DNA from: Erythrobacter sp. 34-65-8
Lineage (GTDB): Bacteria; Pseudomonadota; Alphaproteobacteria; Sphingomonadales; Sphingomonadaceae
Length of the DNA: 5,328 nt
Assembly: GCA_002278985.1 (NCBI GenBank)
Contig: NCJP01000120.1
Location: forward strand, 1-5,328
Direction of reading: 5' to 3'
Both the position numbers and the translations under genes were made by a program. The notes under the pieces were generated by a model. It ran no database searches. It was not told the DNA's origin and saw only the letters and a list, made by a program, of their open reading frames with translations. Every line of letters starts with the position of its first letter. Within the stretch, counting starts at the first letter, position 1. Positions 1 to 5,328 of the stretch are shown here, piece by piece.

Positions 1-285
1 GGGACGCACATCAAATTTGACGTTGTTGTTGATCAGGTCACCAATAAGACCGTTGTCCTGGATAGCCGGACGGATCGTCTTGAAGCTCTCACCATCGCTG
101 CGCTTGCCGATGATCACGAAGCCGTCGACAGTTACGCGTTCGACACGGCCTTCCCTGACCTGCTCAAGAAATTGCGAATAATTGAGCGTCTGCGGCTCGG
201 TCGGGCTGGCAAAGTTGTTCATCACCGTCACCAGGACGGCGGCGATGATCAACCACAGGATCAGGTTTTTTGCCATGTCATTCAA
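1..285 (-). CDS. ftsH: ATP-dependent zinc metalloprotease FtsH, N-terminal part (runs off the left edge)
   Basis: FtsH is a hexameric AAA+ protease of the inner membrane that degrades misfolded membrane proteins and short-lived regulators. Only the first 95 residues are here, so the ATPase and HEXGH protease domains lie outside the window. The visible part starts L/M-N-D-MAKNLILW, followed by a hydrophobic membrane segment (LIIAAVLVTVM). The periplasmic domain follows, with NYSQFLEQV, GRVERVTVDG and TIRPAIQDNGLIGDL, closely matching Pseudomonas-type FtsH as I remember it. I chose the TTG start at 285-283 because a GAGGG ribosome site lies 8 bases upstream. The in-frame ATG at 276-274 is the usual alternative. 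The reading frame is open to the edge with no sign of decay. The gene lies downstream of the rlmE remnant on the same strand, the normal gammaproteobacterial order. Positions 286-413 between them hold no gene I can support. Confidence 0.93.
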   Translation of the reverse strand, partial: MNDMAKNLILWLIIAAVLVTVMNNFASPTEPQTLNYSQFLEQVREGRVERVTVDGFVIIGKRSDGESFKTIRPAIQDNGLIGDLINNNVKFDVRP

Positions 286-293
286 ATTCGTTA

Positions 294-299
294 CCCTCT
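294..299 (-). promoter_or_regulatory. Ribosome binding site of ftsH
   Basis: On the minus strand this reads AGAGGG, 8 bases before the TTG codon at 285-283. From the in-frame ATG at 276-274 it is 17 bases away, too far for normal initiation. This favours TTG as the real start. Confidence 0.55.
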
Positions 300-413
300 G
301 GAACAGACCCGCTGTCGTTGGCCCGCGTGACGGCCCTGTTGGCTGCTCTTGCTAACTTACTACACAACCCGCCCAAACACGCGAGTTGGTCTGTAACCCC
401 GTATGAAACAATG

Positions 414-892
414 TTAGCCCGCTTGCGCCGGATCGGCGCGAAAACCTCGCGCCAGCATTCACTGTTCGCAAGAACGGTCTCTGGACAAAGGCTTGCATAT
501 CCGCACCTTGATCGAAGCTCTGGCGGATACCCTTCGGGTTAGCGTCGAAGCCGTCGCCCCGAAATATCTTGACCAGAAAATCGCCACCCGGACGCAAAAC
601 GCGCATGGCCAAATCCAGCGCCAGCTCGCTAATAAAAAACGCACGAGCCTGATCAGGCTTCATAACACTCATATTGGGTGCCATATCGGAAACTACAAGG
701 TCTACACGCTTACCGTCCACCGCCTCAAGAATCTGCGCGAGCACTTCACTCAGGCAAAATGTGATCCTTCTTCTGTATCTCCGGCCGCCTGGAGCTGGCG
801 CTCGAAGGACAGCCGTCGCGCTGCGTCACCCTCACACTGGGATCGCCCAGGTGTTCTTTCAGCCAGCACGCGCAGGTCTTGAAGCGAGCCAA
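414..892 (-). pseudogene. rlmE: Decayed rlmE (rrmJ/ftsJ), 23S rRNA 2'-O-ribose U2552 methyltransferase
   Basis: Intact RlmE methylates U2552 of 23S rRNA using S-adenosylmethionine. Pieces of it can be read in three blocks on the minus strand. From a TTG at 892 there is LARFKTCACWLKEHLGDP and, later, [12 protein letters not shown], then a TGA at 748-746. A second frame begins near 750 with [43 protein letters not shown] and FLVKIF. Near 509-513 about one extra base shifts the frame into [13 protein letters not shown], which meets a TGA at 461-459. The tail MLARGF continues to a TAA at 416-414. Between the first two blocks about 50 codons are missing, including the SAM-binding motif DLGAAPGGWSQ. 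Of the catalytic K-D-K-E tetrad known from E. coli, Asp (SDMAPN) and the second Lys remain. The first Lys reads Arg, and the final Glu region is broken by the stop. The many odd substitutions in the N-terminal block suggest neutral drift. Confidence 0.88.
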
Positions 893-929
893 GCTGTTAC
901 CTCACCTGTGCGACCCGGAACCTCTCGGT

Positions 930-935
930 TACACT
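930..935 (+). promoter_or_regulatory. Possible -10 box (TACACT) for yhbY
   Basis: TACACT lies 39 bases before the yhbY ATG, between the divergent yhbY and rlmE starts, and resembles the TATAAT consensus. I see no convincing -35 box at 16-18 bases upstream, so this is a weak call resting on position and one hexamer. Confidence 0.25.
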
Positions 936-962
936 AGCGGCCGTTTATCCAGGTTCCGACGC

Positions 963-967
963 AAGGG
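963..967 (+). promoter_or_regulatory. Ribosome binding site that fixes the yhbY start
   Basis: AAGGG lies 7 bases before the ATG at 975. The frame is open further upstream to a TTG at 879. The 32 extra residues that would add match nothing in YhbY, and that stretch overlaps the start of the rlmE remnant. The ATG at 975 is therefore the better start. Confidence 0.7.
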
Positions 968-974
968 TCGAATT

Positions 975-2366
975 ATGCCGCTCACCAACGAGCAGAAGAA
1001 ACACTACAAATCCATCGGCCATCATCTGAAGCCGGTGCTGATCGTATCCGAAAACGGCCTGACCGAGGGCGTGCAGGCCGAACTGGAGCGCGCACTGAGC
1101 GATCATGAATTGATCAAGGTACAGCTGCGCATCACCGAACGCGATGATCGTCGCGCATTGATCGACGAACTATGTCGGATTGGGCACTGCGAACTGGTGC
1201 AATCAATCGGCAAGATGGCGCTGGTCGGCTCGGGCCTGGGCGAGCTGGGGCAGGACGAGCTTGACCGGATCGCCACCGGGCGCAAGCTCGGGTTCGATTT
1301 CGCCATCGAGGACGGGGTGTTCACCTTCTCCGCCCAGACCCGCGACGCGGACCTGGCGGACCAGCTCTACCTGTTTGCTGCCAAGCTCGGAATGCCGCGC
1401 TGGGATGCCAATCCCGTGCTGCGCGCACGGGCAGGGGCGGAACTGGCCTATGAAAGCTATGCCGCCAGCCCCGGCGGTGTGCTTGGCCGTGACCTGGAAT
1501 ATCTGGTGCGTGACCGCGATCCGCGCTTCGCCACGCCCGACAAGGCGGCGCTGAGCGGGGCGACGCCGGAAGGCTTCCGCCAGGCATGGGAGCCGCTGCT
1601 GGCACAAGGCCCGGTGGAAGTAGCCATCTTCGGCGAATTCGACCGTGACCGCGCGGTCGAGGCATTGCGGCGCACGTTCGGCGCGCTGGCACCACGCCAG
1701 CCCCTGCCGGCCGCAGTCATCAACCGCTCGACCGGTTTCCCGGAAGCCCGCGCAGCCCCCGTCATCCTGACCCACCGCGGCGATGCCAACCAGGCGGCTG
1801 CCGTGATCGCCTGGCCGGGCGGGGCAGGGGCGGCGGGGCTGCCTGAATCGCGCCAGCTCGAAATCCTGATGGACCTGTTCAACAACCGCCTGATCGATGC
1901 CATGCGCGAACGGGCCGGTGCCAGCTATGCGCCGCAGATTTCGTCAAGCTGGCCGGTCGATCTGGCTTCCGGCGGCAGGCTGACCGCGATCAGCCAGCTC
2001 AAACCGGAAGACGTGCCGGTATTCTTCGAAGTGGCGGAACGGATCGCCCGCGATCTCGCCACCACCCCGGCCGAGCCCGACGAACTCGCCCGCGTGACCG
2101 AGCCGCTGCGCCAGCTGGTCCAGCGGGCTTCGACCGGCAACCAGTTCTGGATGTACCAGCTGGGCGGAGCGACCTCTGATCCGCAGCGGGTCCAGCTGCT
2201 GCGCTCGCTGTTGTCGGACTATACCCAGACCTCGCCTGAAGCGATGCAGGCGCTGGCGGCCAAATACTTCGGTAACCGGCGCGGCTGGCGGCTGGCCGTG
2301 ATCCCGGAAGGGCAGGCCCTGGCGCAGGACAATGCGGCCCGCGCCGAGGCTGTCAGCGGCCGCTGA
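975..2366 (+). CDS. Chimeric reading frame: YhbY RNA-binding protein joined to the C-terminal part of an M16-family peptidase
   Basis: The frame encodes 463 residues with two unrelated parts. Residues 1-84 are YhbY, a small CRM-domain protein that binds pre-50S ribosome particles. MPLTNEQKKHYKSIGHHLKP, NGLTEGV and ELERALSDHELIKV are typical, ending in VQSIGKMAL, where a normal YhbY goes on to a short basic tail. From about residue 85 (GSGLGELGQDELDRIATG) it reads as the C-terminal region of an M16 (pitrilysin/insulinase-like) zinc peptidase. Supporting segments are DLADQLYLFAAKLG, VEVAIFGEFDRDRAVEALRR, and the family-typical MRERAGASYAP at 310-320. The HxxEH zinc motif lies in the N-terminal domain of this family and is absent here, so the fragment should not be catalytic. 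M16 enzymes are usually much longer. Base composition changes at the join. The two parts come from different bacterial groups by resemblance, so the frame is probably not a natural protein. An annotation pipeline would likely call it an insulinase-family protein. Confidence 0.85.
   Translation: MPLTNEQKKHYKSIGHHLKPVLIVSENGLTEGVQAELERALSDHELIKVQLRITERDDRRALIDELCRIGHCELVQSIGKMALVGSGLGELGQDELDRIATGRKLGFDFAIEDGVFTFSAQTRDADLADQLYLFAAKLGMPRWDANPVLRARAGAELAYESYAASPGGVLGRDLEYLVRDRDPRFATPDKAALSGATPEGFRQAWEPLLAQGPVEVAIFGEFDRDRAVEALRRTFGALAPRQPLPAAVINRSTGFPEARAAPVILTHRGDANQAAAVIAWPGGAGAAGLPESRQLEILMDLFNNRLIDAMRERAGASYAPQISSSWPVDLASGGRLTAISQLKPEDVPVFFEVAERIARDLATTPAEPDELARVTEPLRQLVQRASTGNQFWMYQLGGATSDPQRVQLLRSLLSDYTQTSPEAMQALAAKYFGNRRGWRLAVIPEGQALAQDNAARAEAVSGR
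1221..1232 (+). other. Junction between gammaproteobacterial and sphingomonad-like DNA
   Basis: YhbY similarity stops after GKMALV (codon 84, 1224-1226) and M16 similarity starts at GSGLGELG (codon 85, 1227). Left of this point the gene content is ftsH, rlmE and yhbY in gammaproteobacterial order. Right of it are GC-rich sphingomonad-like genes. There is no insertion sequence, target duplication or tRNA at the join. That fits a chimeric assembly or clone, or an illegitimate recombination event. The exact breakpoint is uncertain by several bases. Confidence 0.75.
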
Positions 2367-2370
2367 CAGC
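2349..2370. repeat. Perfect 22-base palindrome across the M16 stop codon
   Basis: The left half GCTGTCAGCGG is followed directly by its exact reverse complement, CCGCTGACAGC. The TGA stop codon (2364-2366) lies within the right half. As RNA it would form a 9-base-pair stem with a GGCC loop. No T-run follows, so it is not a standard intrinsic terminator. It may stabilise or end the transcript. Confidence 0.6.
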
Positions 2371-2388
2371 GGCAGTCTGGCTGGCGCC

Positions 2389-2406
2389 GCCAAGGGCAGC
2401 CTTGGC
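2389..2406 (+). terminator. Possible weak terminator hairpin downstream of the M16 fragment
   Basis: GCCAAGG and CCTTGGC form a 7-base-pair stem with a GCAG loop. It follows the 22-base palindrome and precedes the DAHP synthase gene. The only T-rich stretch (GATTTATT) begins about 8 bases after the stem, too far for a typical intrinsic terminator, so this is tentative. Confidence 0.3.
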
Positions 2407-2431
2407 CCGGTGCAGATTTATTGCGCTTGCG

Positions 2432-2470
2432 AATGCGCCGCCCATGCGCTTGAGGGATGGTCGGCGCATT
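2432..2470 (+). promoter_or_regulatory. Inverted repeat in the leader of the DAHP synthase gene
   Basis: AATGCGCCG (2432-2440) and CGGCGCATT (2462-2470) are exact reverse complements separated by 21 bases, ending 36 bases before the ATG. It could be an RNA hairpin or an operator. Two tiny reading frames cross it (M-R-R-P-C-A and a 17-residue one from 2444). Neither has a run of aromatic codons, so I do not see an attenuator leader peptide. Confidence 0.35.
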
Positions 2471-2506
2471 GCCGCGCCTGACGCAATGATGAAGTGAAGA
2501 CAGACA

Positions 2507-3877
2507 ATGGCTCGCGACTGGACTCCTGACAGCTGGAAGGCACACGAAGCCCGGCACCTGCCGGTGTACGAAGATGCCGCTGCCCTGGCCGAAGTCGAAG
2601 GCGTGCTGGCGAACTATCCGCCGCTGGTGTTCGCGGGCGAGGCGCGCGCACTCAAGGCCGATCTGGCCGATGTCGCCAGCGGCAAGGCCTTCCTGCTCCA
2701 GGGCGGGGACTGCGCCGAAAGCTTCGCCGAATTCCATCCCAACAACATCCGCGACACCTTCCGGGTGATCCTGCAGATGGCGGTGGTGATGACCTTTGCC
2801 GGCAAGCTGCCGGTGGTGAAGGTGGGGCGCATGGCCGGCCAGTTTGCCAAGCCGCGCAGTTCAGACACCGAAACGCAGGGCGGGGTGACCCTGCCGAGCT
2901 ACTTCGGCGACAACGTCAACGGGATCGAGTTCGATCCGGACATCCGCCGCAACGATCCGCAGCGCATGGTCCGCGCCTACAGCCAGGCGGCGGCGACGCT
3001 CAACCTGCTGCGCGCCTTTGCCGGGGGCGGCTATGCCAACCTGCGCCAGGTCCACCAGTGGACGCTCGATTTCATGGGCCGCAGCCCGTGGGCGGACAAG
3101 TTCGGCGAGATCAGCAACCGCATTTCCGAAGCGCTCGACTTCATGGAAGCCTGCGGGGTCGATCCGCGCACTGTGCCGCAACTGCAGGGCACCAGCTTCT
3201 ACACCAGCCACGAGGCCCTGCTGCTGCCTTACGAGCAGGCCATGACCCGGCGCGATTCGCTGACCGGTGACTGGTACGATACCAGCGCACACATGGTCTG
3301 GATTGGCGACCGCACCCGCTTTCCCGGCAGCGCGCATATCGAGTTCTGCCGCGGGATCGGCAACCCGCTGGGCATGAAGTGCGGGCCGAGCCTTGAGCCT
3401 GATGCGCTGCTCCGCCTGCTCGACAAGCTCAACCCGGGCCGTGAACCCGGGCGGATCACGCTGATCAGCCGGTTCGGGCACGACAAGGTCGAGGCCGGGC
3501 TTCCGGCGCTGGTGCGCGCGGTCAAGCGCGAAGGGCACCCGGTGGTGTGGAGCTGCGACCCGATGCACGGCAACGTGATCAAGGCGGACAGCGGCTACAA
3601 GACCCGCCCGTTCGACCGCATCCTGGCCGAAGTGTGCGGGTTCTTCGCGGTCCACCGCGCGGAAGGCACCCATGCGGGCGGCATCCATGTCGAAATGACC
3701 GGGCAGGACGTGACCGAATGCGTGGGCGGCGCGGTGGCGATTACCGACGAGGCATTGGGTGACCGCTATCACACCCATTGCGATCCGCGCCTCAACGCGG
3801 CGCAATCGCTGGAACTGGCCTTCCTCATCGCCGAGATGCTCAATCTCGAGGCGAAGGAAACCCGCGCCGCTGCCTAG
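2507..3877 (+). CDS. aroG: Class II (plant-type) 3-deoxy-7-phosphoheptulonate (DAHP) synthase
   Basis: It condenses phosphoenolpyruvate with erythrose 4-phosphate, the first step of the shikimate pathway to aromatic amino acids, in the cytoplasm. At 456 residues it is complete and of normal length for the class II family, which is unrelated in sequence to E. coli AroF/G/H. Diagnostic segments are [11 protein letters not shown] (63-73), [16 protein letters not shown] (105-120), [11 protein letters not shown] (285-295), [16 protein letters not shown] (321-336), DPMHGN (351-356) and [18 protein letters not shown] (391-408). The four metal ligands known from the Mycobacterium tuberculosis enzyme correspond here to Cys69, His354, Glu396 and Asp426, all present. 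It lacks the long N-terminal extension used for allosteric control in the mycobacterial enzyme. The ATG at 2507 has a GAAGTGAAG stretch about 7 bases upstream as a modest ribosome site. Gaps of 140 bases upstream and 81 downstream suggest its own transcript. The symbol follows mycobacterial naming and other names are in use. Confidence 0.96.
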   Translation: MARDWTPDSWKAHEARHLPVYEDAAALAEVEGVLANYPPLVFAGEARALKADLADVASGKAFLLQGGDCAESFAEFHPNNIRDTFRVILQMAVVMTFAGKLPVVKVGRMAGQFAKPRSSDTETQGGVTLPSYFGDNVNGIEFDPDIRRNDPQRMVRAYSQAAATLNLLRAFAGGGYANLRQVHQWTLDFMGRSPWADKFGEISNRISEALDFMEACGVDPRTVPQLQGTSFYTSHEALLLPYEQAMTRRDSLTGDWYDTSAHMVWIGDRTRFPGSAHIEFCRGIGNPLGMKCGPSLEPDALLRLLDKLNPGREPGRITLISRFGHDKVEAGLPALVRAVKREGHPVVWSCDPMHGNVIKADSGYKTRPFDRILAEVCGFFAVHRAEGTHAGGIHVEMTGQDVTECVGGAVAITDEALGDRYHTHCDPRLNAAQSLELAFLIAEMLNLEAKETRAAA

Positions 3878-3898
3878 ACACGCGCTGCCGCATGAACC

Positions 3899-3927
3899 TT
3901 TGCAGCCGTCTGGCGTTGGGTCATTAT
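3899..3927 (+). promoter_or_regulatory. Possible sigma-70-type promoter of the egtB operon
   Basis: TTTGCA (3899-3904) and CATTAT (3922-3927) each match 4 of 6 consensus bases and are spaced exactly 17 bases apart. They sit in the 81-base gap before egtB and would give a leader of about 25 bases. The call is based on sequence resemblance only. Confidence 0.35.
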
Positions 3928-3946
3928 TCCAGCTGAGCGGCAATGC

Positions 3947-3952
3947 AGGGGA
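3947..3952 (+). promoter_or_regulatory. Ribosome binding site that fixes the egtB start
   Basis: AGGGGA lies 6 bases before the ATG at 3959. It overlaps or abuts the in-frame TTG at 3953, which could not use it. The next in-frame ATG (3965) is less well spaced. Confidence 0.65.
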
Positions 3953-3958
3953 TTGGCG

Positions 3959-5269
3959 ATGAACATGGCAGCACCGGGCCTCGGCCAGCAGGCCCTGGCC
4001 GCGCGCTTTCGCGACACGCGGGCGCGCAGCCTGGCGCTGGTTGCGCCGCTGTCGGAAGCGGATGCCACGATCCAGTCGATGGACGATGCCTCCCCCGCCA
4101 AGTGGCACATCGCGCATACAACCTGGTTCTGGGAAACCTTCCTGCTGCGCGACCATGCGCCCGGCTATCGCCTTTATGACGAGCGCTGGCCGTTCCTGTT
4201 CAATTCCTATTACGAGGCTGAAGGTGCGCGGCTGGCGCGGCCCCGGCGCGGGATGCTGTCGCGCCCGACGGTGGCGGAGATTGTCCGCTGGCGGCAGCAT
4301 GTCGACGAGGCCATGGAACCACTCCTGCGCGAGGATCGGCTCTCCGGCCTGATCGCGCTGGGCATTGCCCACGAAGAACAGCACCAGGAACTGCTGCTGA
4401 CCGATATCAAGCACGCCCTGTTCCAGAACCCGCTGGGGGTGGCTTACAGTGCTCAAGATGTGAGTCCCCGCGAAGGCGGGGATCTCAGTCGGCAAAGCGC
4501 CACGGCCGGCCCGGGCGAACGAGACCCCCGCCTTCGCGGGGGATCGCTGGGCCGTGGGCGCGGAACTGCGGGCTGGCACACCCACCCCGGCGGGATCGTC
4601 GACATTGGCCACAACGGGCCCGGCTTTGCGTTCGACAACGAAGGGCCGCGCCATCGCGCCTTGCTGGAGCCGTTCGCACTGGCTGACCGGCTGGTGACCA
4701 ACGGCGAGTGGGACGCATTTATCGCGGCGGGCGGTTATGCCGACGCGCGGCTGTGGCTGGCTGACGGCTGGGGCTGGGTGCAGGCGGAACGGATCGCGGC
4801 GCCGCTCTACTGGCGCGAGGGCGAGCATTTCACTTTGTCTGGCTGGCAGCCGCGTGATCCCCACGCCCCGGTCACCCACGTTTCCTTTTACGAGGCCGAT
4901 GCCTTTGCCAGCTGGGCCGGTTTCCGCTTGCCGACCGAGTTCGAGTGGGAGGCCATGGCACAGGCGCACGATCCCGCCTCAGGCAACCAGATGGACGAGG
5001 CAGGCCCGGTGGCGCCGGTCGGCAGCAAGAGCCTGTTCGGCGATGGCTGGCAGTTCACCCGCTCAGCCTACCTCCCCTATCCCGGCTTCCGCCCGGCGGC
5101 GGGTGCGGTGGGCGAATACAACGGCAAGTTCATGAGCGGGCAGGTGGTGCTGCGCGGGGCGAGCTGCGCCACGGTGCGCGGGCATTCGCGCGCCAGCTAC
5201 CGCAATTTCTTCTACCCCGACCAGCGCTGGCAATTCACCGGCGTGCGACTGGCAAAGGATATGACATGA
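3959..5269 (+). CDS. egtB: Ergothioneine biosynthesis protein EgtB (hercynine sulfoxide synthase)
   Basis: EgtB is a non-haem iron enzyme that uses oxygen to join hercynine (trimethylhistidine) to a thiol (gamma-glutamylcysteine or cysteine, which I cannot tell apart here), forming the sulfoxide precursor of ergothioneine. The frame is complete at 436 residues. Residues 1-160 form the DinB-like domain, with iron ligands likely His50 (KWHIAH) and His138/His142 in HEEQHQE, the family's HX3HXE motif. Residues about 206-434 form the formylglycine-generating-enzyme-like domain, with GGIVDIGH, FDNEGPRH, THVSFYEADAFASWAGFRLPTEFEWE and the C-terminal RGASCATVRGHSRASYRNFFYPDQRWQFTGVRLA. Between the domains, residues 168-196 are encoded by a REPIN-like palindrome pair and look foreign to the family. 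The frame stays open through it, and all motifs on both sides are kept. The stop overlaps the next gene by 4 bases (ATGA), suggesting translational coupling with the likely egtD. Confidence 0.94.
   Translation: MNMAAPGLGQQALAARFRDTRARSLALVAPLSEADATIQSMDDASPAKWHIAHTTWFWETFLLRDHAPGYRLYDERWPFLFNSYYEAEGARLARPRRGMLSRPTVAEIVRWRQHVDEAMEPLLREDRLSGLIALGIAHEEQHQELLLTDIKHALFQNPLGVAYSAQDVSPREGGDLSRQSATAGPGERDPRLRGGSLGRGRGTAGWHTHPGGIVDIGHNGPGFAFDNEGPRHRALLEPFALADRLVTNGEWDAFIAAGGYADARLWLADGWGWVQAERIAAPLYWREGEHFTLSGWQPRDPHAPVTHVSFYEADAFASWAGFRLPTEFEWEAMAQAHDPASGNQMDEAGPVAPVGSKSLFGDGWQFTRSAYLPYPGFRPAAGAVGEYNGKFMSGQVVLRGASCATVRGHSRASYRNFFYPDQRWQFTGVRLAKDMT
4465..4482 (+). repeat. Left REP hairpin of the REPIN-like element
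   Basis: TCCCCGC and GCGGGGA form a perfect 7-base-pair stem around a GAAG loop. With one bulged T at 4483 the stem extends outward by TGAG (4461-4464) pairing with CTCA (4484-4487). Confidence 0.8.
4525..4542 (-). repeat. Right REP hairpin of the REPIN-like element (inverted copy)
   Basis: CCCCCGC and GCGGGGG form a perfect 7-base-pair stem around a CTTC loop. Its reverse complement has the same core as the left hairpin, with a GAAG loop, which shows that the copies are inverted. Confidence 0.8.
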
Positions 5270-5328
5270 GCGCGCGCCGAGCCCCCCAACGCGGTCTGGC
5301 CCTGGTCGATCTCGACGAACAGGGCGTT
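5266..5328 (+). CDS. egtD: Start of the next operon gene, probably egtD (histidine N-alpha-methyltransferase)
   Basis: Only 21 codons are visible (MSARRAPQRGLALVDLDEQGV) before the window ends. EgtD would make hercynine from histidine and three S-adenosylmethionine molecules, supplying the substrate of EgtB. The assignment rests mainly on context: the ATG overlaps the egtB stop (ATGA), AAAGGA lies 6 bases upstream as a ribosome site, and egtB and egtD are commonly adjacent. The visible residues, with a hydrophobic stretch and a VDLD motif, are compatible with EgtD N-termini but not diagnostic. That a gene starts here is nearly certain. Its identity is less so. Confidence 0.65.
   Translation, partial: MSARRAPQRGLALVDLDEQGV

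Larger units (their letters stand above)
4461..4545. repeat. REPIN-like element (two inverted REP palindromes) inserted in frame in egtB
   Basis: Two GC-rich palindromes with the same CCCCGCGAAGGCGGGG core lie in opposite orientation, about 42 bases apart. The flanks also match in inverted form (GATCTC against GAGAC), so the unit is a large imperfect inverted repeat. This is the architecture of a REPIN, a non-autonomous element moved by a RAYT transposase encoded elsewhere. Hairpins with this GAAGG-type core are, as I recall, common between genes in sphingomonad genomes. Here the element lies in the EgtB interdomain linker and is read as about 29 residues rich in Gly, Arg, Ser and Pro, without a stop. 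Confidence 0.85.

Noticed and set aside
435..453. 7-base-pair hairpin (GGCGCGA/TCGCGCC) as a terminator between rlmE and ftsH
   Set aside because: On the minus strand no T-run follows it, and it overlaps codons of the RlmE C-terminal tail (LARGFR), so chance or coding constraint explains it.
493..882. Plus-strand open frame opposite the rlmE remnant
   Set aside because: The minus strand carries clear RlmE segments here. The plus-strand translation has no recognisable motif.
879..974. A longer N-terminus for the YhbY frame starting at the TTG at 879
   Set aside because: The 32 extra residues do not look like YhbY, lie partly over the divergent rlmE start, and have no ribosome site. AAGGG sits correctly before the ATG at 975.
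2444..2497. 17-codon leader peptide before aroG as a transcription attenuator
   Set aside because: It contains no Phe, Tyr or Trp codons, and there is no competing terminator hairpin with a T-run.
4461..4545. Reading the GC-rich inverted repeats as a CRISPR array or terminator
   Set aside because: There are only two copies, in opposite orientation, inside a coding frame and with no T-run. A REP doublet fits better.
2861..4969. A 702-codon open frame on the minus strand
   Set aside because: It lies opposite aroG and egtB, both well-recognised proteins. Long antisense open frames are common in GC-rich DNA, and its translation resembles no family I know.

Overview
The window holds two stretches of DNA that seem to come from different kinds of bacteria, joined near position 1225. 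Positions 1 to about 1225 carry a gammaproteobacterial (Pseudomonas-like) arrangement. On the minus strand are the start of ftsH and a decayed rlmE, and divergently on the plus strand is yhbY. In gammaproteobacteria these three genes are standard neighbours. From about 1230 onward the DNA is visibly richer in G and C. Its proteins look like those of sphingomonads (Alphaproteobacteria of the Erythrobacter/Novosphingobium kind).

Layout. Positions 1-285 (minus) encode the first 95 residues of the membrane protease FtsH, which runs off the left edge. Positions 414-892 (minus) are a pseudogene of the 23S rRNA methyltransferase RlmE, with a deletion of roughly 50 codons, a frameshift and a stop codon. 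At 975 a plus-strand reading frame starts as the RNA-binding protein YhbY. After about 84 residues it continues without a stop as the C-terminal part of an M16-family peptidase, ending at 2366. Next come a complete class II DAHP synthase (2507-3877), a complete ergothioneine sulfoxide synthase egtB (3959-5269), and the first 21 codons of a gene that overlaps egtB by 4 bases and is probably egtD.

How the genes relate. The DAHP synthase commits carbon to the shikimate pathway. EgtB and the probable EgtD make ergothioneine from histidine and look translationally coupled. The M16 fragment has lost its N-terminal half, where the zinc site of this family normally lies, so as drawn it is not a working protease. 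The YhbY/M16 join is either an assembly or cloning chimera or a real recombination scar. The sequence alone cannot decide.

The most interesting natural feature is a pair of inverted GC-rich palindromes (REPIN-like) inserted in frame in egtB. It encodes about 29 extra residues in the linker between the two protein domains. I found no sign of a wholly new system, CRISPR array, tRNA, rRNA or transposase gene. No stretch longer than 300 bases lacks a gene or gene remnant.
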